A DNA stretch of 64,000 nt from Spongilla lacustris (lineage: Eukaryota > Porifera > Demospongiae > Spongillida > Spongillidae): contig OX442415.1 in assembly GCA_949361645.1 (NCBI GenBank), positions 12,661,241-12,725,240 of the forward strand. Reading direction: 5' to 3'. Below the pieces are notes generated by a model. It did no database searches. It saw only the letters and a program-made list of their open reading frames with translations, and was not told where the DNA came from. The position numbers and the translations under genes were made by a program. Of this stretch, positions 9,961 to 22,500 are shown one piece after another (within the stretch, counting starts at the first letter, position 1; each line of letters starts with the position of its first letter).

Positions 9961-12602
9961 ATCTGTAGAGGTTAGTAGCGTATAACAACACTCATGCAAA
10001 CAACACTAAAGGTACAACTGGCCTAGCGGATCGGATGGCCATAATCTTTGCGCGAAGAAGTAATACAAGTATGTAACCGGGCGTTGTTCCAGCATCATGG
10101 GGCTCGAGCCTTCACGTGTACAGCAGTTCGCTAACAGCTAGGCCTAGCTCTGTTCGATATTGGAATCAGCCGATCCGAATATCAGGTCAACCAGAAGCAG
10201 GAGAGAGCAACGAACTTTCGGACAGAGTCATTGCCGAGAAGGGACGCCTCTCATTAAGGAAAGAGGGGCTCCAGTCTAATATCTATGGCAGTATGCTCGT
10301 TGTTTCGGTAAAAAGCCTCGTGCAGCACCTCAAGAATCTCAACGAGCGCCCCCCTAACTGGCTCAACAGTACCGGCAGATGGATGTCAGTGTCATAGATA
10401 AGCATGTAGGTTGGGCCAATAGTTCTCTGAACAAGTTATATGCTCTAACCCAATTGGAGCAATGGCTTGCGATTCTTCCTAAATGATAGGTATGTTGTTG
10501 TAGTTTAAAGGTTTGAGTACTTTCATTTTCGCTACATACACTGTATTGCTGGCATATATACAGACGAACTCTGAAACGCATTCCAAATGAAGCCGAATCA
10601 GAACGAAGGGCGATCCAAGCACGACAACAAAGTGCTTATTATTGATGTCCAACAACTGAATAGCCTATAAGCATGCAAGTGTGCATTTCTAGTCCCACCA
10701 GCACCTGTCTAGGGGGGATGCTGTTGGTGTAGGTTGTGCAGGTGAACTAATCAGAGCCACAGCCTGATCTCCCAGTCTGTTGATCCTCCTTGGTTGCCAC
10801 CCTGATCCTAAACTTCAGCTGCTGAATGAGGTGCCTGGTCCAAGGTAGGCTTCTCTTCAAGACACTGCCATTCTCCACAAACAAATCCTCTCCAATCAGT
10901 GGACCGAGTTAATATGGGCCTTGATGGTGGGGCACAGTGTCGAAATGGTGACTGCCACTCTAGTGCTTCTGGTGCAGGCTGATCTGCTGCACTAGAAATG
11001 TCACAACTTGTTATATAGCTGAGCTTTTAAATATCATCCATCCATTATGGGAACATACAGCTGTGCAAAGTAATGTGCACACACTGCCCAGCTCAATTTG
11101 CACTCGTGGTTTTAGGCAAACTGTGTCCACTTGAACGTACATGTATGTGAGGAGGGAGGCAATATATTGTTGGTGTGAATTGATGTGTACATACATGTAC
11201 TTTGCTTCCATAACGGATGACACAAAAACCAGCAAACAGAACAGATCAATAGCTACAGCTATGTATATAACACGTGTACTCGTATATCTGGATTATGTAA
11301 CCTGTTGGGTTAGATAACTTGAACTTTGTACTCACAGCATGGAAGTAGAGGTTTCCACAGAGAGAAATGATGAGGTACAGGTGTACAAAAGTTGAAAGGA
11401 AAAGGTTGTATGATTGCAGAGATAATGTTGTTTGTTTAGTGTACAGTTCTTAGTATAACCATCACCAGGGCAACTTTCCCATTGGTCAGTATACAGTGTA
11501 CTCTGGTATGCCATAGCAAAGTGTATTGTTTGCTTTCAATTTCTTCTCTGCCCTCATCCTGCCACTTTCTCCTCCTCACCCTCTCCCCACACCGTTTCCC
11601 TTCCTCTTTCCCCACACTCCCCCTCACCCTTATAGGATATGGCAATAATTGACGAATTCCACCAGGATTCCATCTTGGCTGGCATAGAGGAGCTGAAGCA
11701 ATCGGTATGTTATATACCTATGCATGGATCTGCATCCATGAGCATGACCCCCTGCCGTACATGTGTACACATGTGACCCCCTCCCCCCCCTGCCGTACAT
11801 GTAATTCAACACAAAACACAAATGTTACAGACACTAACACGTACATATGCACATACTCACATATACCACACACATGCCACACACCGCGCATCACATATGG
11901 ACAGTCGCCACGGTAACCCCAACTCACTTTCAGTTGTATGGTTATACCTGTATCCCAGAACACATGTACATGTACATAGTTCTGAATGGTGGTGTAGTTA
12001 GTAAACATGCAAAGAGGGGCTACTTGGTTGGGGCGCAATGCACATTACTTTGCAAATAGGGTCTGACTTCATCATCCGTTGCCATGACAACAGTCCAGCT
12101 TGACCCAGAGTACCATTCACATGACAATGGGCGCGTCTTCGTGTAGTTCTTACATTGGGCACATCACTTTACCGCACTGCATGGTCGTGAACTCTATGTA
12201 ATGTATCAAGTTGGCGACCAGCGATCAGCTTTTCGATCCAAAGGTGCCAACCCTTACATGCATGCGCGTGCGCGCGGTATATACATTTATTTTATGAATT
12301 GTATGTCATTGTGACGGATCGTAATAGGATGCCTAGTGATCGGAGTGCAACCGCGGATGGCTTCGCAACAACAACACACAAATACAAAGCGCAGCTTTAA
12401 ATACATACACACAAAGATGTGTTGTTCAACCCTTCAACTGTAAACTGCACGGCACAAGGTTCCTGTAAGGATCAGTTACGCACCCTGTCTCACCTTCATG
12501 TGCTCTGTTGTACTTATGGCACCTGGCATTGATTGCCTTCATCAGGATTGTGACATTCTGCTGGATACCATGCTGTTATAGGTATTCAACGTATATGATT
12601 AT
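9961..12602. other. No gene recognised; candidate first intron
   Basis: The frame at 10116-10397 (93 residues) lacks a family I recognise and is probably not a gene. Minus-strand sequence at 10700-10990 has short open stretches with no family. TACATG tracts lie around 11755-11805 and 11962-11980. A pyrimidine-rich block occupies 11530-11640. Confidence 0.35.
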
Positions 12603-12893
12603 ACAAGTAAATAAAAACATTCTCTACGAGAAAGTTGGTGGTGTATAGGATTTGAAGGCAATAGTGGTGTAAAAAGCAGGGAAACAAGGGTTGAATGATA
12701 AGGAAAAACGAAATAGTCCTATATTTAGCCCGGCACACATTGTAGGACAATACATTGTTCATGCATGTGCTAAATATAGGACTATTTCGTTTTTCCTTAT
12801 CATTCAACCCTTGTTTCCCGGCTTTTTACACCACTATTGCCTTCAAATCCTATATACCACCAACTTTCTCCTAGAGGATGTTTTTATATACTT
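12603..12893. mobile_element. Foldback MITE with ~127-bp arms
   Basis: Left arm 12603-12730 and right arm 12768-12893 are near-perfect inverted repeats (for example AAAGTTGGTGGT, GATTTGAAGGCAATAGTGG, AACGAAATAGTCCTATATTT) around a ~38-bp loop. A second, diverged arm lies at 1-60. No coding capacity; apparent frames on both strands are mirror images. Confidence 0.8.
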
Positions 12894-13290
12894 GTTTCAT
12901 TGCTTTTTATTCATAATTGGATGCTTTCAACAGTCACGCTACATTTAAATATATTCACTTAGCACGAGCGACTTAGCAACAGACATTTCATCACTCATAA
13001 TCTTATATACCCCAATAATGGAAAGAGAGTACTTTGCATTTTAAAAAGAACCATTAAATAAGAGCCTCTGACGTTACAATTATGATACCATAGAGAAACA
13101 CTGATCACTTAGTTATATCTACATGTCATAACCAGAAATAACTCAGCCATGGATGATACATGTACATATTGTTCAGTACATAAACAATGTTGTATTGGTA
13201 CTAATACCAGTGAATCCAGTAGTGTATCAGTGAATTCGTCATCATCACATACGTGACCATTGAGGTCACCTCACTCCATGCACCAGGGGA
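12894..13290. other. No gene recognised
   Basis: AT-rich sequence without a supported exon. Confidence 0.4.
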
Positions 13291-13790
13291 ATAGTAGGTA
13301 AGGGGAGGAGTAGGGGTAGTGGTAGGTAAGGGGAGGAGTAGGGGTAGTGGCAGGTAAGGGGAGGAGCAGGGGTATATACATAGTAGGTAAGGGGAGGAGT
13401 AGGGGTAGTAGTAGGTAAGGGGAGGAATAGGGGTAGTAGTAGGTAAGGGGAGGAATAGGGGTAGTAGGTCGTGGGCATCCCCAAGGGGCCCCCCACTTCT
13501 AATAAAACATTAAAGTATTCAGTATTACTACAGTAGCAACATGTGCACCCCCCCCCCCCCCCCCCCCCCCCGACTGAATTGGCCGAAAGCGGACACAACA
13601 CCTCTATAGTAATATCTGGCTGTCAAATGACGCCCCCTTACCCTATCCTGGCCCCACCCTTCCAGAAATGCCGGGGCGCCCATGGTAGTAGGTAAGGGGA
13701 GGAGTAGGAGTAGTAGTAGGGGTAGTGGTAGGTATTGGGAGGGGTAGGGGTAGTAGTAGGTAAGGGGAGGAGTAGGATACATAAGGGTAC
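13291..13790. repeat. 27-bp minisatellite split by a C-rich insertion
   Basis: Units of the form AGGTAAGGGGAGGAGTAGGG plus GTAGT occupy 13296-13470 and 13684-13785. Between them, 13471-13683 holds unrelated sequence with a C homopolymer (13549-13571) and a GAATTGGCCGAAAGCGGACA string resembling the repeats at 40017-40130, so it is probably a transposon fragment inserted into the array. Frames read through it are artefacts. Confidence 0.75.
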
Positions 13791-14566
13791 ATGTATGCAG
13801 GTATCTCGTCCGCCATTACACATACCTACATGTACCTATTTGGTTGTAAGAGGCATCACAAAGAACGGTTCTGTGATTTTGATTGCACAAATATCATGTA
13901 GAAATTCACCTATTTTTTTCTATGCATGCTCAGTGCCTTGTTAAGCAATGCACCTGCACTAACTTCACAAAGAGCTGACCTTTTGTGCTAACCATGGGTG
14001 GGATTGCAAAAGGCATCATTTAGCCCATATAACAGTATGCTATTCCTTACAATAGCCTTTTTGAAGCTACCTTTATATTCCCTCAGTATGGTTTTTTTGG
14101 TTCATACAGGGAGAAGCTAAAAGGTACAGAAAATGAACACATGCAATGAAATTACAATTACTCACAAAATCATGTATTGGGTACTTGATAAACAGAAGCC
14201 ATGTTAAAACTGTTAATTGACTTGGGCAGACCTTTTTTCACGGCTGTTTCATTCCATTGAAAAGTTGGACATTAGGTCTCGTCCCCATTCCCTGCTTGGA
14301 GACAGGCAACTGAACCCTAGTTACCGCATGGCACTGGAATGTGGCTTATCCTTCTTTATCCGTACAACGTAAGCTCACTTTGAATCGATATATCAGTCAG
14401 GCGTCCTTCTAGGACTAAAACAGTATAAGTTTCATCTTTGTTGTATTTACATACGCGCGAAGAGAGGGCCGAGACTACATGCGCTTTATTTTGAGTTGTT
14501 CGTGTCAACAGGCTTTTTTGAGAAATCCGCCCGGCCAAATGAAAAAACTCTTTTAGAAACGTGACT
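13791..14566. other. No gene recognised
   Basis: No supported exon or repeat in this interval. Confidence 0.4.
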
Positions 14567-15370
14567 CAGGCGCGGCGGAGCAGGGGGGGCTGGGGGTCTA
14601 TTGCCCCCCCAAATATCGAGGTGGGGGGGCTCAGCCCCCCCTTGCGCTACCATCAGGTTCTTATTGCGAGCGCGTGTTCTTCGAGACTGCTGTACTGTCA
14701 GTGACTGTGAGTATAAATAGGGTTAGTCTCGCAAGCCAGACCTCGATCGATGGGGACCAGGGTAAGTGCGACTTCTCCTGGTCCCCAGTCCATTGTAATC
14801 GATCGTCGACGTCAATAACGGGCTTGCGAGACTATTAAACTGTGAATGACTTATTTATCGGTGTGGAGGCAAGTTCTATGGCATGGATCATGGTCCGTTC
14901 GGAAGAACGATACTGAAGCCTGAGCTGTGTTGGAGCGTTAACGGGTGATTAAGGTACCGCCCGTTACAAAGTGCGGTTTTGAATTGGGGGAACGAATTCA
15001 AAGAGAGTAGCTCTGTGAGTTGTCGAGGCAGTACCCTTGAAAACTACAAGAGAGAGTTGACAACGACCAAGTAGACATAATTTCGACGACGAGACAACTG
15101 TTCACCTATTTGAGATCCTCCATGCTACTGCTTCATCTTGCGGCATGTGCATAAAGAGCTAGCAGAATGCATTAATCTGGAGGATGTAGACAAAGAATTA
15201 AATGATCATGCAGCGAATTCGGGACATTTCCCACCGATAAAAAATGGTCCGTGAAACACGGGCCATTTTTTTTCGGTGGGGGCGGAGGGAGGGTCGCGGT
15301 GTATGGCATGAATATGATTACCTTTTTTGACCACTGCCCCCCCAAATATGGACACCCTCCGCCGCCCCTG
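14567..15370 (+). mobile_element. CAG-ended DNA transposon, copy 1
   Basis: Ends CAGGCGCGGCGGAG and the inverse of CAGGGGCGGCGGAG. The whole 804 bp aligns with 47992-48960, including a subterminal G/C block, a nested palindromic MITE (14723-14837) and a decayed form of the open frame in copy 2. No clean target duplication is visible here (TGACT versus CCGTG). It lacks about 165 bp of a foldback present in copy 2. Confidence 0.75.
14723..14837. mobile_element. Nested palindromic MITE (copy 1)
   Basis: Inverted ends TAGTCTCGCAAGCCAGAC and GGCTTGCGAGACTA with an internal GGACCAGG/CCTGGTCC inverted pair. The same element sits at the same place in the 48 kb host copy, so it inserted before the host element spread. 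Confidence 0.7.
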
Positions 15371-15715
15371 CCGTGTACTCAAGAGACGGCTGTATTTGGT
15401 TCTGTTTAGGGTGTAATGGGGCTTATTTTCTGCGTGCCGTGCAAACGCTTTGAAAAGGGCAGATTTTTTTACGTAGCGAAGTGGTCCTCTCATATCGTAT
15501 ATGTGCGAAAGACACATAGGCCCTACTAGTATGTTTGGAAAACAAAAATCACACACTATTCTTTGCATTTCGACTTAGCTTTTCTGGCCTCAAAGACTCC
15601 AGTGAGTTTGGAAACACACTCACACTCAGGCGTACTAGCCCGACCTTCGCGTATATTCGGGCTACGCCTAATAATTTTAAAAGTGTCCTTGGGCAGTTGG
15701 GCAGTTGGCCATACT
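15371..15715. other. No gene recognised
   Basis: Short interval; a partial hairpin based on CGACCTTCGCGTATATTCGGGCT lies near 15638-15662. Confidence 0.35.
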
Positions 15716-15781
15716 TAGTTGGGCGTGGCCCTCCCTTCGCGTATTGGCGCCAATACGCGAAGGGAGGGCCACGCCCAACTA
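15716..15781. repeat. Perfect 66-bp palindrome
   Basis: Arms 15716-15748 and 15749-15781 are exact inverse complements with no loop, centred on GTATTGGC/GCCAATAC and ending AGTTGGGCGTGGCC/GGCCACGCCCAACT. With one extra base the symmetry extends to GGCCATAC on both sides. It could extrude as a cruciform; it is likely a small foldback element. Confidence 0.9.
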
Positions 15782-15789
15782 GGCCATAC

Positions 15790-16323
15790 TCATATGTCCT
15801 GTATGTCGTCACTATGACTGATTGAAATGGTTGTGTGCTTCATTCCCCCATCAGCCCAAAGCCTGCATGCATTCATGATTGCACATGTCCACCCATGGTG
15901 TTCGAGTAGGTGCATGTTTACTGTCCTTTTCATGCTAGGAGCCTGTTCTATGGCTTTACCATACACGGTGATACACCTCGTCCTGTATACAATTTCTTTA
16001 CTGCTGCTTCTTGTACTTGCACGCTCTGGAGGGGTATCAAACAGTGTCATTGCGTATGAAAAGGCAGCACGGGTATATTTTGTTTGAAGAACTCGTTTTC
16101 CGCCCTTATATAGTTCAGTTATGACCAAATACTCTCTGACAGAACTTCTGGACATGACGTCCATTGCGTGTTTCCATTGTCGTCGTATGTCAAATTTATA
16201 CAGATGGGTGTGGCAACGTGCATTATTCATTCGTTGCATGGTCCCGAGTAACCGCGTCGTTCTCTCACCAGAAAATAAGCCCCAGCATGCACTAAACGCA
16301 AAGGTGAAGTACAATGATCGCAC
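15790..16323 (-). CDS. Unrecognised 177-codon open frame
   Basis: The longest open frame in the window that is not made of simple repeat. It begins MRSLYFTFAFSACWGLFSGE, has a basic, cysteine-poor middle and ends SISHSDDIQDI. I recognise no domain, and the opposite strand is also partly open, which lowers confidence. It lies directly beside the 66-bp palindrome and may be a transposon-derived frame. Confidence 0.2.
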   Translation of the reverse strand: MRSLYFTFAFSACWGLFSGERTTRLLGTMQRMNNARCHTHLYKFDIRRQWKHAMDVMSRSSVREYLVITELYKGGKRVLQTKYTRAAFSYAMTLFDTPPERASTRSSSKEIVYRTRCITVYGKAIEQAPSMKRTVNMHLLEHHGWTCAIMNACRLWADGGMKHTTISISHSDDIQDI

Positions 16324-17395
16324 TTTGAGTAGGAGAAGTTTTTAAAACCATCTGCCGGGCGGGTTTCGAGAAAAATCGGTTGCCGCCTGAGCACTTAATG
16401 AAGACATTAAAAGGCGTGCCTTCAGTAGTCACATGCGCGGCAATTATGGGCCAAAGAAGAGCGTCCTTTAACTGTGCGTATCATTCTTTTTAAGTACGAA
16501 ATTGGTTGTGGAATAGCTCAAAAGCATAATGGTTGTGTATATTGAATTGGTAGTGGCAAGCAGCGCCTCTGAACGTAAACCACAAAATAATTAGCTTCTC
16601 TAGGATCCCAAATACCAAAATACCGTAATGTTCGAATGTGTTCTAATTAGCAACCTAATGTCCAGCTCGAAACAGCCGTGTTTTATTGATGACAGGGCAC
16701 AGTTTTCCCAAGTACACAATGAATTCTGACCTCTACTGCTATAGTTTACGTAGGATAGCCCTAGCGTTTGCTTGTAACACACACTTGCGCACTTTTTAAA
16801 AATAAGTTGTAGTCTTGTATAGCCATACATCAATGTAAAGAATAGAAAGGTTTTTTTTAAATGAACGTGTATGTATAGATCTACATGACATTTGTATACG
16901 TACAAGGTATGCGTGTGACCTCTCAGTCACGTGGATACACAAGGGTCAACTGATGTACATCTAACCCAAATACATATTGTATCATGCACTCAGTCCGATT
17001 CGAACGTACCTATTGGGTTTGGTAGCTTTCCAAGCCGATTACCCTGCTGTAGCATTTTTCCAGCAGCATGTTTGGCTTCGGTTGACGGTCGTGCGTTCTT
17101 AGAATCGCATCCTTTTCGCAGAAGGAGAAGCGATGGAATCGTCCCGATGTTCTGCACTCTTCATGGCCGCTGAATTTTCGTTGTATCGTTGCCTCCTAAA
17201 AGTTTAGTTTAAGTTCGAGGTTCCGGTGATGCGCGTGCCCTCACCGGTTAGTTCTCACTTCTGGCTCGGGGTTCCGATGATATTTAGTAAATTGCCGCCT
17301 AAGCGCTAGTACCCAAACTACGTGCCACGATTTGACTAGACAACTAATAGGTGTAGTGCCCAGACAGTACACACAGCTACATGTACAGTGGCGGA
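16324..17395. other. No gene recognised
   Basis: No splice-supported exon or known repeat. The frame at 16931-17173 has no family I recognise. Confidence 0.4.
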
Positions 17396-18181
17396 TCCAG
17401 GAATTCGGCGAGGGGGGGGTCCGACATAAATAACAGATGAGGGGAGGAGCGCGCGCCAAGCGCGCGCAATTTTTTTGCATGTTATTCCAAAGAGAGATTG
17501 CATGGAAACGGAGGCAGTCATTTGCACTCAGTTAAGTTCTTGTTCCCAGGCTTATGTGGATTTAAAATGGGTGTGTTTCATCTGTCTGTTTCGTCAGATT
17601 TGTACGTGCGCTTAGTTATTACTTCGATACTCACTTAAAATTTGCATCATACTCAGATAACCTACTTCAAGCAATGAACAGTATTCTTATCTATTTGGTC
17701 CCCTGTACATCAGCTGCGCTGCAGCTGCATAAATCTTCAGCAGACCTATATAGCCTGCAGTTTGCATTGAAAACCACCTAGCTCTTGGCACGTCAGTATA
17801 AATGCTGGTCAAGTGAGCCATAGAAAAAAAATCGCGGGAATCACATAGGCGACGCATGCAATTTTATGCGTCACCAGAGATAGTATATCGTCCCTATGTC
17901 ACTGTCGCGTGTACGAAATTAAATCAGACGCCCCCCCCCCCCCCCCCCCAGGTTAAATTTCGTAATTTACCTTCCGACGCCTATATGATATACGAAGAAT
18001 GCAAAGCAACGCTTTTAAACGACGCGTCGTCGAGGAACAATACACCGAAGCACGAAGCACCTTTATGCGCACGTGACTGGGGTATTAATAGTAATTATAT
18101 TCATAATGGGTCATGAGGGGGGGGGGGGGGGGGGGGGGGGGGTTCCGGACCCCCAGGACCCCCTCGCTGGATCCACCCTTG
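17396..18181. mobile_element. 786-bp CAG-ended element with 5-bp TSD
   Basis: Left end CAGTGGCGGATCCAG and right end the inverse of CAAGGGTGGATCCAG, both continuing into GCGAGGGGG and GGTCCG blocks. ATGTA flanks both ends directly (17391-17395 and 18182-18186). C and G homopolymers lie at 17930-17949 and 18116-18142. The ends resemble hAT elements. An open frame at 17856-18116 inside has no recognised homology. Confidence 0.65.
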
Positions 18182-19499
18182 ATGTACTGGAGCAAAATAT
18201 GAACAAGTTCTAAGCTATTTGATCGTTTTGAGTCAGGATGCTTAAATATACATCATTTGCTAACATAACCACTGATATATACAATGTAGCCTCGATACAT
18301 TTTGACCACTGAAGCGAGAATGCCAATGAATTCTGAAGCTATTGGTGTGATTTTCATTTCTTAGAAGTGTTCCTATCTCGAGTTATGCGTGGTCAAGAAG
18401 AACAACAACAACAACGACAACGAGAAATACGGTAGGACTGGGTACGAGTTTAAACAAGCGTTTTGTTCTCCACAACCACGCGGTTTTATGACATCAAACA
18501 AATACGAAACTGCTCGTTTTTGACTGCTTGTTCGACGATGACAAAGAGCTAAGCGATCCGATTGATAGAAGTCCCGTTAGAAGCGGGTCCCGTTTTTTAA
18601 TGACATTCATAATCGGGGTCAAATCCTATATGAGAGTTACTAACGTAACTCTCGATATATAATACATGTATATTAGCCATATGTTCCAAAAAGAAATTTC
18701 TTGTAGCTGTCTACACGTACATATACCTACATTTCCTTGACTCACCTGCAGAAAAAGGTTCAATGGTGTTCATTCTAGCCAAATGTACCAGCTAGGAAAT
18801 TTTGGATGCTATATAAACAAGTTGTGATTAATTTCTACCACATACTGTGTCTTTCAACCCATGGATGTTGGGATTTAGAAGCCATTCAGTGGATGCACAG
18901 AATGGGGTGCAATCTGATGAGTAGTCTGTTGATTTGCTAATATCTGTGTTGAAGCCCTGCTAATGATATTTCATAGGACAAAAACTTGTCAAGAATGAAC
19001 AGGAGAATGGTGGCATCTTGGCAATGCATCATCCTCAGAACCATACCCATGGCATCACTGCAACTAAGCGTGTCATTGACCTCAACTGTTGCTCAGCATC
19101 AGAATACCACCCGGCCACTTTGGCTCAACAGCTGCCTTCTGCTTACTGATGCTTTGACTGTGTCTGCCTTTCTCAACAGCATTCAATTGATCACTGTGGC
19201 TACAGTTGCCTTTTGGGTCCAGATCAAAACCTAGATAAGGGTCCTTACCACATGTACATGTAGTGCAAGTAGTTGGGCTGTGAGTGGTACTCTAGGGCAT
19301 GTGGTTCCCTCCCTGTGCAGTGGTGCGGTGGGACTAAAAGTACAAGAAGATGAAATAGAGGGGATTACATGCATTATATATCCTTTAATTATAAATTGCT
19401 GTGAATTTAAATCTTCTAGAGTATGTAGTCACGGCAGTAATATAATAATATATATACATGTATTAATATATTATCTCTCCATTGGATTCTTAGCAAAAG
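18182..19499. other. No gene recognised
   Basis: No ankyrin exon or recognisable domain. This would be upstream or first-intron sequence of the plus ankyrin gene. The frame 18986-19234 shows no known family. Confidence 0.4.
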
Positions 19500-19583
19500 C
19501 TTCAAGATGCCGCAAAGAGTGGTGATCTTAGTGAAATGGTGAGGTTGCTCAAACGTGGAGCACATGCAAATTTTACTAACAAA
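19500..19583 (+). CDS. Half-ankyrin exon (exon 2 type)
   Basis: Twenty-eight codons starting LQDAAKSGDLSEMVRLLK and ending GAHANFTNK, between a GCAAAAG acceptor and a GTGAGC donor, phase 0-0. It matches the minus-gene exon at 7170-7280 but with one copy of the AAxxGD unit. Confidence 0.75.
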
Positions 19584-22500
19584 GTGAGCCACATGCAGTA
19601 TAATGATTGGCAGCCAGGGTGGGCCCAAGACTGCCTTTGATGCTCAGTCTACTTGTGCATGATCATAATATTGAATGCTTTCGTTTTGAAGGTGAATTTT
19701 ATCTATAACCAAATTATCCACAACATGTGCATTAAAAAGTTCACTGGTTGTAAAGTTAATACTTTCACACTAAGCGGCTCTTTTTTCCTGCGACTTCAGT
19801 AGCCTAAATAAATCCAATGCACATGTCCAAAAAACCTAACCAACTACATGTACATATACATGTACACAAGCATTCCAATTATGAGTGATTAGCATACCTG
19901 CAATCTGATTGATAACGGTTCTTGTGCCTTGGCAAACACTCAAAAGATACAAACCGAACATCATGTACATGTACATTACGCGGTCTGGTTAGCTGGTTGC
20001 ATCACTTCTAAGGTATAAGAATTTGTTCAGCACTAGGGATGTTCTATTATTGCAATGTATTTTGTGGCAAACAAAGCACAATCAAACACTGCTACAATGT
20101 CAGAACAAAGCTGTAAAGGACAATTTACGTATGGTAACTTACATGTACAGTGTATGAGGAATATATTGAATAGATTGGATATCAAATAAAGTGGTGCCAT
20201 TATTTAATGCATTGCTAGCAACAAATGTTGCTGTGTGTTGGACATATAGTTAATGGAAGCAAGTAATCAACAGTACCATGTACATGTATAACGTTTACAT
20301 CAGCAACAAGCTTGCATACACCATTATCAATCTTATAGCCAGTATGGACACATGCACATAAGGTTCTTCATTCAAACTCCTCATAAACCTCTATGATCAC
20401 ACATTCAATGGCTGACAAGCATGCTTTCCATATTAATCTATTAATAGTTGAGGAAGGCTGCCATGTAGTCTGTAGGCACAGGCCGTTGGCCCCAAGAAAT
20501 CTGCAGGCTACTTTTATGGGCCCCTCACAGGACCATTCAGGGGCCTATACTTGTAATTGACTCACCTGGCCACGAAGCCAATAGTGCTCATTATGTCGTC
20601 TGAACTATTGTATCCACTCCAGGATGGTTGTACTCCATTACACCTTGCTGCAAGAAAAGGTCATATATATTGTGTGAAATTCCTCCTTTCCACTCCTGGT
20701 ATTGGTATCAACTTTACGGATATGGTTAGTTAGTCTATTGAATGTTAAGAGGTGTCACCATGCATGCATGTCCATTATAGAAACAGATATTACACTGTAT
20801 ATATTGATGACGGTACAATGTAGAATTGACTAGTTAATGACCACACACACTGGTTAATGTGTGCATTATATGTGCCCACCATGTTGACAGAACTATTTTA
20901 CTCACTCCAGCATGGTTATACTCCATTACACCATGCTGCGATGAAGGGTCGTACTACTTGTGTGGAGCGTCTCCTTTCCGCTCCTGGTATTGTTGCAAAC
21001 TGTAGTGGAAAGGTTAGTTGGTCCATTGAATGTTAAAAGATGGTGCTATGAGGCATAGTGCTGCAGAAATAAGAGTACATTAAGTAAAAGATACATGTAG
21101 TAACATCCTATGCCTCATTAATTATTCATCATCTGTGTTACAATAGTCAGTTGAGTGCTAAATGTTTGTACTTTCTGTTAATTCTTATGCCAGATTACAT
21201 CAATTTCTTTAACGATATAATTACCTATGATCTTGAGTCCGCGTTGATGCATAAGTGATACATACATTCTCCAGGATGGTTTTACTCCACTACACCTTGC
21301 TGTATGGAAAGGTTATAATACTTGTGTGGAACATCTCCTTTCAACACCTGGTATCAAAGTGAACATTAGGATTTTGGTCAGTTCTTTATGAAAGTGTATA
21401 ATCAGTTGGGATGGGTGTGTTCAGAGTATGTCAAGGATACGTAGCCTTGAAGGTCAATTCGATAATCTGAGCTTTTCTAATTGCTGTTACAATGTCAGTT
21501 GCTATAATGGCCTTTCATGCCATGCATAGAAAAATAAAATAATCAGAGCAGTATAATAACAGAAGGACACACTTGATAAACAATCACACAATGTGCCATA
21601 GTGTCTCTTGAACTTTTTAAAAATATTTTTTAGCTATTTGAAGTACATAATTTTACATATAGATAAAATAATACTGGTCAGTAACATGCACCACAGACAG
21701 TACACCCTGTGATTTACAACCATATTGAGGACCATGTACTACACATGTGTCTACATTGTACTTTGTACCCATGATGTTGTGTAAGGATGATGTTTTATAC
21801 CTAATCCAGCATGGTGGTTTGACTCCATTACACCTTGCTGCAAGGGAAGGTCATACCACTTGTGTGGAACGCCTCATTTCCACTCCTGGTAGTGAAGTGA
21901 ACATTGGCACAGTGAGTTGGTCCATTGAATATTGCATGATAAATGTTCCTATATGAATAATCTCTGCCAGCAAAATGAACAAGGGACGAGCCAGACCAAT
22001 TTTTATTCAATGTAGAGTTCTGATAGCACCCAGGGTGTAATTTAACACCAGATTTGTTCACCGGGTCGAGATTTGTATGCCCTAAACTCTACACCCTAAA
22101 ACCCGAAGTTATCCCTACCGCTTGTGTGCCTTCAGCAAAGTTACAGTAGGATAATTTGAGTGTGTAAATTTTACTGTATGAACAATGCAGATGTGTGTCC
22201 CATAGGAATATATAAATGTGCAAGTATGTACTAATAAAGGTATGTGGGAGGGGTTGTGCATGATGTAGTCCTGGTAGAGTTTTATTTTGTGAGCACAGAA
22301 TGTAAGGTCTTTGCTGCCTAAACTAGAGCAGGCCGCATACACATTAATCTCTGGAGTAAAAAAGTAAACTGATATCAAGCCCATAACCTGGAAGTGGTTT
22401 ATGGACACATACCAATATTTTAGTTACCTATACATGGGCATGCTGTATCAGCAATACCGTTTAAACCTAATGACTAAACGGAGTTAATGAAGGGTGGAGG

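Noticed and set aside
12586..12948. Matching 73- and 85-codon frames on opposite strands
   Set aside because: They are the two arms of a foldback element read in opposite directions.
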